From: Magicicada septendecula
Lineage: Eukaryota > Arthropoda > Insecta > Hemiptera > Cicadidae
DNA length: 64,000 bases
Assembly (NCBI GenBank): GCA_034769895.1
Contig: CM068371.1
Location: 401,217,469 to 401,281,468 of the forward strand
Direction: 5' to 3'
Shown piece by piece: positions 1 to 9,648 of the stretch. The notes under the pieces are model-generated. The model was not told where the DNA came from. It ran no database searches and saw only the letters and a program-made list of their open reading frames with translations. The position numbers and the translations under genes were made by a program. The first letter of the stretch is position 1; every line of letters begins with the position of its first letter.

Positions 1-479
1 TGAAACAACAAATCAAAATATGAAATAGTGGCCTTATACAACACCATATCCCCAACTGATCTTTTCCCCCTAGCGGTGCTGGTTTGCGCTAAGAAGCGCT
101 GGTTTTGTTTTTTCTTACTTATTATTAACATAGTTATATCAGAATACCTAACATACCCTAACATAAGAAAACATAGTACATGAATAATTCATTTTAAAAT
201 AAACAACTTACAATTAAAATGTTACACACTTTATATCATTAAATTGGCATATAAAATCAAAAAATTACTTTACTCTTATTAATTCGTTTCTCAAAATGAC
301 AAATTTTTTTTTTTTTTTTTTTTTCAACTTCAATCTTTGTTTTACCCATCATTTTCATTTATCATTCTCTTTCATTAATCTGGGTGATTCTACGTTACTC
401 ATTATAATTCACTTTATCAACTTGGCATTTACTCATAATCTTCCCCTTTTATTACTTTAACGTTCCCTTACAAAATCTT

Positions 480-1010
480 TAACTAGTATGACACCCCTCT
501 ATCAAAAATCTACTAACCCTTCTCTACCTCTAACTACTTACTACTTTAACTCCAATCGCCACCTTCTACTCTTATATAAAAAAAAATACTCTCTAACCCT
601 TTGTACATAGGATACGTGTTTCCCCCCCCCAAAAAGCTCAATTCCCGTTCTCTGGTTCCCGGATTTTACCTAAGGCAACCCCTTCCCACTAAAACTATAC
701 CAAATCCCGTCCCAACCCTTATGTTGCGGACTCCCACATTACACTACCCCTACTACAAAATTGCCATCCCCAAAAAATCTCAATCTCATAACCTCACTAC
801 AATTACAACAAAATAACATCAAAATAAACAATATATCGCTCAAAACTCTACATAAAATCTCCATAACTACTGTGTCTCCACTTATACTTCTCAAAACTCT
901 ATAACATACATTAACTCAAAACAACATTGCATTACTTCATCTCTACTATTCCTTTAACATTGGCTTCAATTTGGACAGATCTATGTCCCACAAAATTCAA
1001 CTTGAACTGA
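480..1010 (-). pseudogene. Decayed protease-RT pol fragment in A 3' region
   Basis: The nucleotide sequence resembles D pol around 44110-44560, with the same order of landmarks. A CTTTGTACATAGG-type block followed by GTGTTYCCC is at about 599. An ACTACAAAATT block is at about 752. An ACTGTGTCTCC block is at about 867. All frames are closed. It is a degenerate second copy of the protease-RT linker and the start of RT, lying outside the functional pol and in the same orientation. Equivalent fossils sit in B, C1, C2 and E. Confidence 0.55.
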
Positions 1011-1500
1011 CTCAAACATTTTATTCAACTAATTACTATCACCCATTTCTATCTTTTACAACCCATTGAAAATTTTACCTATCACAACTATTTTTCATTT
1101 TATTTTAAAATCTATAAACACATTGAAAACATATCATCATATTTTTATAATTCTTATTCCTAACATACTAAATGCAATCAACACAATAAGACATAATAAA
1201 CACAATATAGGAAGTATTTAGTGCATCTATTTTTTTAAATTCAAACAAAATTATTGAGTAGCAAATCATCATTATTAATTAAAATATAGCAAATTTTTAA
1301 TACGTTATCCATCTGGATAACCTCCCAGCCACACACACGATTTCAAATTATGTAAGACTGTGGCGCCTTTCCGCTTCCACAGAGACTGTATATTTTGGAG
1401 CAGGTTTTACCTCTCCGTGTCTCTGCTTCTGCTATTAAGTTTTAAAATTAGTGAACATCATCATGTTCTCGTTAAATAATCACACACCCTTAAGACGGAT

Positions 1501-1542
1501 CTGCCACCTGGCTCTGCTGTTCCTCCTCGAACAGAGTGGCAG
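1501..1542 (-). ncRNA. Conserved nested hairpin in A 3' UTR
   Basis: The outer stem CTGCCAC/GTGGCAG (1501-1507 with 1536-1542) encloses an inner stem CTGTTC/GAACAG (1517-1522 with 1529-1534). The outer stem is CTACCAC/GTGGTAG in C2 (33479-33520), a compensatory change. In B it is CTACCAC/GTGGCAG (12751-12792), which pairs by a G-U wobble only in minus-strand RNA, the element's sense strand. This pattern supports a folded sense RNA. The function is unknown; export, packaging or dimerisation are possibilities. Confidence 0.6.
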
Positions 1543-1619
1543 CCGCTGTTCCATAGTTTCCGGGATTTCCCCTAGTTTCACCCCCCATTAATTTCTATTT
1601 TAGACCAATTTCAAGCCAG

Positions 1620-1696
1620 CTATGGTCAAGGGACTTGGTATGACCATAGCTAACCGCTCGCCAAAACCACGATTAGTGCTGGTAAGGCAGTAATCG
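1620..1696 (-). ncRNA. Two adjacent conserved hairpins in A 3' UTR
   Basis: The first stem is CTATGGTC/GACCATAG (1620-1627 with 1642-1649). The second is CGATTA/TAATCG (1670-1675 with 1691-1696) around a 15-nt loop containing GGTAAGG. In E the second stem is CGATCT/AGATCG (60034-60060) around a loop that keeps TTGGTAAGG. Two stem positions changed together while the loop stayed. B (12920-12946) and C2 (33648-33674) match A. D has an unrelated 9-bp stem around CCGGTGAGG (39864-39891). Confidence 0.6.
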
Positions 1697-2868
1697 CCCA
1701 AAAAGTCGGGGAAATCATCTCTTCCTTCAGGCATGTATACATCGTCACTATTATGCACGACACGGCAATTATCAGGTTACAATATACAATTGTACAAAAG
1801 GTGTGCCGTGCATATTCGCCATGTCGGCCTCCGATGGAGGTAACACTCTCGGTTACCCCCAACACTTTCCGCTATCTACTGGGGCACATGCCACCCCAGC
1901 GACAGCAACTTAATAACTAATTAATTATAATGGATAACTAAACTTTCAACCGTTGCAGTTCCACACTCCACTGTTCTATCACTTCATTGAGCACCAGTCT
2001 ACCCCCCAAAATTATCCCCACATCTTGTATTGATAACAAGTTCTTATATTACTACACATTTCTTCAAAACGTTCCTATACTCACTGATACTAAAATCTAA
2101 CAATTATATTTGGTCACCTAATGCTAAAAATTCATTTAAATTTCAAATTATAAACATCCAAAGTTATTTTGGTTTTTTTTTTTTTTTTATATATATATCT
2201 ATACTATTTACATAGGAGGCTGACTCTATTGTCATAAACTTACTCTACGTCTAGGAAGGTCGCAGCCGCCTGAAATGCCGGGTCTCGCTGCAAAACGAAT
2301 TGGAACTAGATAGACATACTACGTGAACTCACGTCCCCCCTCTAAACCAAACTTAACCCCCTACTTCTACCATTTATTCTAACCCGCCTTCTACCTTGCT
2401 CCAACCCGTCTTGCCCCAAAACTCATCGTTTCGGGCCAATCAGAAAATATTGTCAAAAGCTCCATTTTAATTTTGCCCTTGACACTAAAAGATTTAACTT
2501 GAATGCACTGCCTTTTACTTAAATGCAGCCTCCATTATTTACAAAGACTCTAAGGCAGTGCAGGCACGTGACAGGCACACCAAAACCGCTGCACCGGGAG
2601 TGTATAAAAAAATAATTTGTGTCACGTACCTGTGGGGTCCCCCTCCCCGTTCAAATGTGCAGTTAGGTTTTCTACTTTATACCAATTTTGGTGGAGCCGG
2701 ACCATCGTTGTTTTCACCACCCGAAGGAAGATCCGCCAACCATGGCCCGCCTCCGAGTTCCGAATTCCACGGCCAGGACTGGTAGGATCGTGACCGCCCG
2801 AAAATGGGGGAGGATCCCTTCTGAAAACATACAATAATATTTGAAAAACTTATTTATAAACATAACAA

Positions 2869-5800
2869 TTAAAGTGACCTATATAATTTTAAATTCGTCG
2901 CATTTTGAGTACCTACTATTTCCTGCGTCGCTGGGTTCCTCAGCACATACGCATTCTGCATTTTTATTTCCACAACTTCATAAGGTCCTTCATACAATAA
3001 GAAAAACTTCTTTATTTCCCTATCTTGAGCACTGGACAAATCATGTCTTTTTACTAACACTAACTGACCTACCTCATATTTGGTCCATTTACCCTTGGCA
3101 TCATGTTTCTGTTTTCGTCGCTCTCCTCTAGTAAGTAAATTCTCGTTCGCCAATCTAATCTTCATGTTTCTGTCCAAAATTTGACCTTCAGGTGGGTATG
3201 TGAAAAGTTGTTCTAATATCCTGGGCGGCCTTGTTCCCCTTATCAACTCATGCGGCGTAAATCCCGTGGACTCATGGGTGGTACAATTCAGCCACTCCTC
3301 TACTTTCTTTACGTAGGATGGCCATTCTGTGTGTTTGGCGTGACAGTACGCCCGAAATATCCTGCCAATCTCTCTCATCACCCGTTCTGCTTGGTTCGAC
3401 TGAGGATGGTACACTGCCGTATGCTTGGGTATGATGCCTTCCCATCCAAGCGTCTGCCGCCACTTGCCGCTTATAAACTGTGGACCATGGTCAGATAATA
3501 TAATTTTCGGCTTTCCCACATTAAGCATATAATCTTTTACTATTCTCTCACTAAGTACTTTACTAGTTGCCCTTTTAATGCTATATAACTTTACAAATTT
3601 TGAAAAAGTGTCTAAAACTACAAATACATATAACACACCTCCTCTACCTCTGGGTAATGGTCCATATAAATCAACCGCAACTAGATCGAAAGGTTTATCT
3701 ACTTTTATGTAATTCATCTCTCCTTCCACTCTATAATTCACTACTTTCGACTTTTGACATAAATCACACACTCTCAACACTTTCCTCACTCTTCTCTCCA
3801 TATTCTTAAATATACATGATTCTTTCAAAACATTTGCACACTTTCTCGCACCAAAATGACCATACCTTATATGACAATCCCAAACAATTTTATCTATTAA
3901 CCCATCAGGAATAATTAACCTCCAATCACGCTCCCCACCATCTACTTTTTTGAACAAAATACCTTGATATACTTGAAATCGCTCATTATATTCTGATCCC
4001 GCTACATCTGTTTCTAAACTAACAATTATTTTACCCAGTTTGCTATCAGATCTTTGCAAGTTTTTAATGTCACTTAATTCCTCACCAAAAATTCTATCTT
4101 CCCTAGTTAGTCTAAAAATTTCTATTTCTTTAAGGTCCCTACCAGTTTTATTATCTATAACATCTACTCTAGAAAGTGTATCTGGTACCTTATTATCTGA
4201 CCCCTTTATGTATTCCCATGAAAAGTTATACTCTTGTAAGGCTAATACCCACCTGGTTAATCGGCTGTGTGTTAGCTTACATGAATTCAGAAATGACAGT
4301 GCCTTGTGGTCCGTCCGGATGATCGTGGTATTCCCTAGGATGTACGTGCGGAATTTACCCACGGCGAACACTATACTTAGAAGTTCCTTTTCCGTTGTTG
4401 TGTAATTCTTTTCCGCCGACAACAGCGATCTACTGGCGAAGGCGATCGTTAGGTGTTCCTTGTCGCAGCTCTCCTGGTATAACTCGGCACCTAGCGCTAC
4501 ATTGCTGGCGTCGGTCTGCAAATAAAAGATCTTATTAAAATCGGGATGATTCATCATGATCATGTGACTGAACTTTCTCTTAATTTCATTAAATGCAGTT
4601 CGTTCCGTATCGCCCCATCTCCACTGTTTATTCTTCTGCAGTACAGCACTCAGTTTGGATGTTGTGTGTGCGTAGTTCTCCTGAAATTTCCGGTAAAAAT
4701 TGCATAAGCCTAAAAAACTCTGTAGTTGCTTAATGTTTTTAGGTTCAGGGAATCGCATTATGGCTTCGACTTTGTCAGGGTTGGCTAATATCCCCTCTTG
4801 TGTAATAATAAATCCTAAAAAGTGTATTTCTGTCTGCAGAAACTTAGACTTGTCCCAATTCACTGTTAAACCCCCTACTTGTAGCTTATCTAATACATAT
4901 TCTATGTGTTCTAAATGTTCAGTGAATGTTCTAGAGGCTATCAAAATATCATCGACATATACAGTTAAAAAGTCTAAATCCTTAGGTTGTAAAATATTAT
5001 CTAAACATTTGATAAAACTGGCAACACTGGTGTTTAATCCAAAAGGTAAGCGTTTAAACTGGTAATTCTTACCGTTAAAAAGAAAAGCTGTGTATTTCCT
5101 ACTCTCTGTTGCTAATGGCACCTGCCAGTATCCAGCGGTCAGGTCTAAGGACGTCATGTATTTGACTCCGCTAAACTTTTGTAAAATCTCATTTATGGGT
5201 TCCGGAGATTCCCTGTCAGGTATAATAATTTGATTAATTTTCCTAGCATCTAAACATAACCTTACCTTGCCATCCTTCTTTATCACTACCACCAAAGGAT
5301 TTGAATAAGGTGATACTGAGCGTTCAATTATGCCTCCTTGCATCATACGGTCTAATTCCTCCTGTACAGCCCTCCTCTTCGAAAACGGCACAGGGTAGCT
5401 TCTCTGCATGTATGGTGCGTGGTCCCGAACTTTCAACTCACAGATGTAGTCCTTCGCTTTCCCTGGTGATTCATCAAACACCCCTCTGTACTGCTCCACA
5501 ACTGCCCACAGCTCCTCTCGCTGAATATTTCCTATAACTGTATTTTCATTGAAAAATTTGTCGGCTCTATTTGCCCACACACTCTCATTACGCTCATGCA
5601 TCTCTCTCTCCTTATTTTCTAGGCTATCACTCTCTAGACATATATTTATTTTAGTTTCTATCTCTCTATCACTTATCTGTTTATGTAACATTTTTATTCC
5701 AGTAACTTTAGCTTCATTTACTACTTTCTTAAACTCTATTCTGACTGGTTTATTCCCCTTCTCAAATTTTACTATTTGTTTATTGAAATCTATTACTGCT

Positions 5801-6246
5801 CCGTTTCTTTCCAAAAAATCATTTCCCAATATTACGTCTAGACTCAACCCTTTAACTACTAGGAAAGTGTTTTCAAATTCAACTCCATTTATTAAAATAT
5901 TTAATTGTACTTGTCTGGTTATTCTTTTACTTCTCACCCCAGTTACCCCCACTACTGTAACCCCTGCAACTGGTAATGACGGTATATTCTTGTTTAACTC
6001 TTTTAATTCACCCATGACATTTTCAGAAATTACTGAGATCTCGCTACCGGTATCAAGTAAAGTTTTATAATTCTTACCTTCAATGTTAATCGTCACCTCA
6101 GTCAGTCCTGTTCTGCGTTCCACCACTTTGTTCTCCTCTTCTTCTAACAACTCTTTTGCCATATCCATCTTGATGACGTTGTTTGTGTATTCGTTAATTA
6201 CTTGGACCCGGTCCTCCGTTGACAATGGCTGGGCCCGCTTCCCCAT
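2869..6246 (-). CDS. pol: Element A Pol: protease, RT, RNase H, integrase
   Basis: This is an open 1125-aa gypsy Pol. An aspartic protease with DTGS is at residues 65-68. Reverse transcriptase has YVDD at 430-433, preceded by the usual fingers region with VSPYSNPLVVV. RNase H has QTDAS near 577-581 and RTDHKAL near 644. Integrase has an HHCC zinc site (H792, H797, C827, C830) and a catalytic triad D859, D919, E955 with 35 residues between the last two. It would mature Gag-Pol, copy the RNA in particles and insert the cDNA. The first ATG lies 11 nt past the start of the gag stop codon, in the -1 frame relative to gag. No env follows. It is very close to B Pol and more distant from D. No stop codon breaks it, so the copy is recent or constrained. 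Confidence 0.93.
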   Translation of the reverse strand: MGKRAQPLSTEDRVQVINEYTNNVIKMDMAKELLEEEENKVVERRTGLTEVTINIEGKNYKTLLDTGSEISVISENVMGELKELNKNIPSLPVAGVTVVGVTGVRSKRITRQVQLNILINGVEFENTFLVVKGLSLDVILGNDFLERNGAVIDFNKQIVKFEKGNKPVRIEFKKVVNEAKVTGIKMLHKQISDREIETKINICLESDSLENKEREMHERNESVWANRADKFFNENTVIGNIQREELWAVVEQYRGVFDESPGKAKDYICELKVRDHAPYMQRSYPVPFSKRRAVQEELDRMMQGGIIERSVSPYSNPLVVVIKKDGKVRLCLDARKINQIIIPDRESPEPINEILQKFSGVKYMTSLDLTAGYWQVPLATESRKYTAFLFNGKNYQFKRLPFGLNTSVASFIKCLDNILQPKDLDFLTVYVDDILIASRTFTEHLEHIEYVLDKLQVGGLTVNWDKSKFLQTEIHFLGFIITQEGILANPDKVEAIMRFPEPKNIKQLQSFLGLCNFYRKFQENYAHTTSKLSAVLQKNKQWRWGDTERTAFNEIKRKFSHMIMMNHPDFNKIFYLQTDASNVALGAELYQESCDKEHLTIAFASRSLLSAEKNYTTTEKELLSIVFAVGKFRTYILGNTTIIRTDHKALSFLNSCKLTHSRLTRWVLALQEYNFSWEYIKGSDNKVPDTLSRVDVIDNKTGRDLKEIEIFRLTREDRIFGEELSDIKNLQRSDSKLGKIIVSLETDVAGSEYNERFQVYQGILFKKVDGGERDWRLIIPDGLIDKIVWDCHIRYGHFGARKCANVLKESCIFKNMERRVRKVLRVCDLCQKSKVVNYRVEGEMNYIKVDKPFDLVAVDLYGPLPRGRGGVLYVFVVLDTFSKFVKLYSIKRATSKVLSERIVKDYMLNVGKPKIILSDHGPQFISGKWRQTLGWEGIIPKHTAVYHPQSNQAERVMREIGRIFRAYCHAKHTEWPSYVKKVEEWLNCTTHESTGFTPHELIRGTRPPRILEQLFTYPPEGQILDRNMKIRLANENLLTRGERRKQKHDAKGKWTKYEVGQLVLVKRHDLSSAQDREIKKFFLLYEGPYEVVEIKMQNAYVLRNPATQEIVGTQNATNLKLYRSL

Positions 6247-6254
6247 TGTCCTCC

Positions 6255-7958
6255 CTAGTTTTCCGTGGAGGGACCCGCCACAGCTGGATGATTTCCTCCT
6301 CTCCCTCTATTATAATGTCCTCCTCCTCTCGTCGCTCCTCTGTGAAATTCTCCTCCTCTCAACTGCTGATTGGGTGTTGGGTTTGCTCGCTCGTTCCTGG
6401 CGCACTCCCTGTTCCGATGACATCTGAAACAATTTGTTCTATTAGCATAATTGTCGGTTTCACATGTTCTACACCGCCAACTCTCGCCCCTATTATCGAA
6501 ACTTCCTCCCCGCGCTCCTCTATGAAAATTCTGTGTACCCCTGTTATGATGGAAATTATTATTATTATTATTATTATTATGGTGTGGTACTACTGGTGTG
6601 TTTGAACGTCGCCCTATGTCGCGTTCCCCTATATTCTGTAATACATCTAACATGTTTTCTAACTCGCTTATATTTGTAATCTCTCTAGTCATTAACGTAA
6701 TTTGCACCTCTCTGGGCAGGTGTTTGCTAATGTGTCTCACAAATGACCGGAATGGTAACGGTGGTTCTAGATACTTGGCTTCGTTATAAATGGTCATCAC
6801 ATATATGGTTAGGTGGTTATTAATCCTACCAAAATTCCCGTTACCCATTATTTTACTTCTTAATATTTCTTGGTCTTCTTCTGACCAATATTTGTTTCGA
6901 AATGCTATCTCAAAATCTTCATAACTATCCCATTCGGTATGGTGTACTTCCGACCATATCTCGGCACTACCTTTAAAACATTTGATAATCTTCAGCAACT
7001 TAACCTCCCAGCTACTACTATTAAACCGATTAAATTCCCTAACCCTATTTAAAAATTGCATTGGGTGTACTCTACGATTGTCACAATTGAAAGTTTCTAA
7101 TTCTACTTCATTATTTGTATCTCGTGTCATAAATATGCGCTCAGTAACATTGTTTACATTTTGATTTTTCACTAAACTTAATTCATCTCTTATACTACTA
7201 ATGTTTTGTTCAAGTGAATACAATTTTTTGTCATTACTATACTCAGACTGTACATTATTATTTGCTATTACTTCAATAGATTCATTTACTGTTTGTATTT
7301 CTGTCTTATAATTACTTTCAATCTCATTTATTTTAGATTCTATCTTACTTTGGTGTTCATCAATATTCTGACTAAATTTTTCAACTGTCATTACTACGCT
7401 ACTCAACTTACATTCAGTTTCAATATTACATTTAATAATTTTAGATTCTATGTCATTGTTATACTCATTCATTGAATTTATTAATGTTTCATTGTTTTCA
7501 TTGACTTGCTTCTCAACTCTATCTATCTGGCTATCAATTTCATTAAATTTAATATCTATCTTTTGTATTGACTCATCTAACTTAGTTTCTACTTGGCTGA
7601 TTTTATAAGTAAATTCTACTTTGGTATTTTCACAATGTTTGTTAATTTCTTGTATCTCATGTTTCAACTCTTTATTCTGATTTTTTAATAACTCTTCAAA
7701 ACTATTCTTTTGGATATCGAACTTCTCATTTATACTACTATTTAACTTTACACTCTGGTTTTCTATCATTGTTTGTATTGCTTTAAACATTTCATACGTA
7801 TCGTCATTTTTTTTATTTTGGATAGGTGTCGATTGATATTCGACATCTTTCATTATTTTTGATTCGGTCAACTGACTCTCTACATTATCATTCGTTTGAA
7901 CTCCCGAATCGCTACTAAACTGACTGTCAGATAAGCTGACAGCACTATTATCTGCCAT
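6255..7958 (-). CDS. gag: Element A Gag with RanBP2-type zinc finger
   Basis: This is a 567-aa open Gag. Residues 1-55 are Ser/Asn-rich. Residues 60-275 are rich in heptads with repeated EKFD/KINEIES patterns, predicting a long coiled coil. Residues about 285-435 resemble the retrotransposon capsid region (VELETF, then PMQFLNRVREF, then CFKGSAEIW). A poly-Asn run (461-468) and an RG-rich segment follow. Next comes W494-x-C496-x2-C499-x3-N503-x6-C510-x2-C513, which fits the RanBP2-type C4 zinc finger rather than a retroviral CCHC knuckle, then a second RGG-rich tail. It is expected to form particles and bind RNA through the finger and RG segments. The last sense codons, GAA AAC before TAG, form part of a conserved GGAAAAC-TAG site likely used to reach Pol. 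Confidence 0.88.
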   Translation of the reverse strand: MADNSAVSLSDSQFSSDSGVQTNDNVESQLTESKIMKDVEYQSTPIQNKKNDDTYEMFKAIQTMIENQSVKLNSSINEKFDIQKNSFEELLKNQNKELKHEIQEINKHCENTKVEFTYKISQVETKLDESIQKIDIKFNEIDSQIDRVEKQVNENNETLINSMNEYNNDIESKIIKCNIETECKLSSVVMTVEKFSQNIDEHQSKIESKINEIESNYKTEIQTVNESIEVIANNNVQSEYSNDKKLYSLEQNISSIRDELSLVKNQNVNNVTERIFMTRDTNNEVELETFNCDNRRVHPMQFLNRVREFNRFNSSSWEVKLLKIIKCFKGSAEIWSEVHHTEWDSYEDFEIAFRNKYWSEEDQEILRSKIMGNGNFGRINNHLTIYVMTIYNEAKYLEPPLPFRSFVRHISKHLPREVQITLMTREITNISELENMLDVLQNIGERDIGRRSNTPVVPHHNNNNNNNNFHHNRGTQNFHRGARGGSFDNRGESWRCRTCETDNYANRTNCFRCHRNRECARNERANPTPNQQLRGGEFHRGATRGGGHYNRGRGGNHPAVAGPSTEN

Positions 7959-8164
7959 TTTTCTTAAAATTTTTAATATATATTTCTTTATAAAATCTCA
8001 TTATATGTAACACATACTTATTGAAAATATTCTACTCACCCATATTAAACATAACCTTTTACGTCTATTTTACGTACATACGTAAAGACGAATTCCAAAC
8101 AACCATTCTGTTCTCCTAAGTAGGCCTATATTTATATAATTATATTATATAAATTGTCCCTACG

Positions 8165-8175
8165 TTCGGAAGCCA
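8165..8175 (-). other. Element A primer-binding site (TGGCTTCCGAA)
   Basis: The sense sequence TGGCTTCCGAA lies two bases from the LTR edge, exactly where B has TGGCGCCCGAA. The flanking GGGACAATTTATATAA is shared with B. C2 has the same variant (36044-36053), so this looks like a real alternative primer site rather than random decay. I cannot name the matching tRNA. The 7959-8164 stretch between gag and this site is untranslated leader. Confidence 0.6.
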
Positions 8176-8177
8176 AA

Positions 8178-9473
8178 TGTGATATTTTGTTTTTATGATT
8201 AATTAAATTGCATTGAATTTAAAGTTATTGTCCATTTTATTTACTGAATTCTTCGGGCGCCATCTTGTTTTTATTAAATACAAGAAACATAATAAAAAAA
8301 AATATACACGGGTTCTTTTCGACGAACCCAGGAGAACAGAACATGGTTATTCGAAATAAAGAAAACTTTACTTTTTTTTTTTCCCTTAATAGATTTTTAT
8401 TGACATTTTATTACTGCTAACACACTATCTCCTGACATCTCTACTATCAATTCAGATTAATGAAATTTATTTAGTATATAATGGTAATTGAAACATAGTA
8501 TATAAATTGCAACTATACTTCTATAAACTTAAACATGACTAACATATACATTATGACCTAACAACACAAACCAGCCTTCTTAATTTATTTAGTTTCACTC
8601 ACTCATGTACTCCCCACACACACACAATGAATTTATACCCCGTGAGATCTCATAGCTTTGAAATAAAAAAATGTTAAATATTTTCATATTGAAATTTTAA
8701 ATGACATTTTGATTAACTGAAAATTTTGAAAGTTTGTTTTATTTGGGTTCTGATGTACTACTTATCTGCCAAACGACGTCATTTCGCTCCACCCGCACTG
8801 CATCGATTGTTTTTAAACTTTCACTTCCTATTTCCGAACTGTTATTATAGATAAACTGTTAATCACATTTTTATTATTAATTTTAGCTGTTAACTCATAT
8901 TTAACTATTTTATTCACATTTTGTAAGGAATTGCGGGCCCGCACTTATGTTTCGAAACTTTTATACAGACCACTCGCGAGTGGTGATGGCGTTATACTGG
9001 GAAGAGAAAACAGAGCTATTTTTTGAAGCGCTGTTGTAGTATGTTCAATTGTCTTTGTTTTCCAGTTTATATCCTTGCGCCAGTACACTACTTTCGTTTG
9101 CTGAGTGTCTGACGAAACTGATGACACACCGCGTTATGTAACTCAGTGACGCAACACATCGCCTGATCGTCTCGTTGCATAATTTGTTTACTGGTTTCGT
9201 GTTCGTCATTTGTTGACCTTGGTACAGTTGTTGGCTGTTATTAAACTGTCCACACAATATCATTAAATAATTGTCACAGTCAATGCTGCCACTGTTATTT
9301 TCGTTTCAAACAGGAAATTTACCCAAGTCTATAATTTCTGTCCCTATCACTCGACAAGAGATAAAGTTATTATTATTTATTTATAAAAAAAATACCAATT
9401 ATGTTATTTATTATCAATAACATATAAACTTCTTTACATTGTCTCAGGTAGGCCCCAAAAATGCCCCGCTACA
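8178..9473 (-). repeat. Element A 5' LTR
   Basis: In sense orientation it runs from TGTAGCGGGG (ends at 9473) to AATATCACA (starts at 8178), with TG and CA ends. Its partner is left of the window, so the borders rest on alignment with B, C2 and E LTRs. It carries perfect palindromes at 8932-8943 (TGCGGGCCCGCA) and 8970-8983 (CCACTCGCGAGTGG). It also has a PBS-like TGGCGCCCGAA buried inside at 8252-8262. Small ORFs within it are chance. Confidence 0.75.
8932..8983. promoter_or_regulatory. GC palindromes in element A LTR
   Basis: A 12-bp perfect palindrome TGCGGGCCCGCA (8932-8943) and a 14-bp perfect palindrome CCACTCGCGAGTGG (8970-8983) flank a TTTCGAAACTTT block. B has the same arrangement. 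Every gypsy LTR in the window has a comparable but different GC palindrome at this place. I infer a dimeric factor site or a hairpin. Confidence 0.5.
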
Positions 9474-9648
9474 AACATTTGAATGCAGCAGAGCAAAATA
9501 CGGTTTACCCGTACACGACTGAGAAGATACATTTTGACACGTTTAACACCATTAACATTAAAACTTTACCACCCACATAAACATTCTCAAATAATATAAT
9601 ATAAAAACTTGCACTGGTCCCCTTTTATTCTTTGATTTTATTTCTAAT
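9474..9648. repeat. Left-arm piece of degraded inverted repeat
   Basis: This 175-bp stretch lies between A's LTR and B. Its right part (about 9595-9648) continues beyond B at 20441. The joined stretch matches the reverse complement of about 24790-24860 (blocks such as TTTGCACTGG and TTATYTCTAAT). B is therefore inserted in this arm. No gene is seen. Confidence 0.5.

Larger units (their letters stand above)
1..2868 (-). other. Element A 3' non-coding region (partial)
   Basis: This lies downstream of A pol in the element's sense orientation, where many gypsy elements carry env. I see no env-like ORF, signal peptide or membrane segment. It aligns throughout with 11060-13883 of element B, so A's 3' LTR and polypurine tract must lie left of the window. 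From left to right on the plus strand it holds a T-tract (about 302-324, an A-tract in sense), a decayed pol fragment (about 480-1010), hairpins (1501-1542, 1620-1649, 1670-1696), and a stretch conserved with B next to pol (about 2540-2830). The short ORFs at 2558-2834 on both strands are not convincing genes. Confidence 0.75.

Noticed and set aside
2558-2834. Short ORFs downstream of A pol as an env or accessory gene
   Set aside because: No signal peptide or membrane segment, and the corresponding B frames differ in length and borders.
8252-8262. TGGCGCCCGAA taken as element A's functional primer-binding site
   Set aside because: Alignment with B places the primer site at 8165-8175, and the equivalent sequence in E lies inside both LTR copies.
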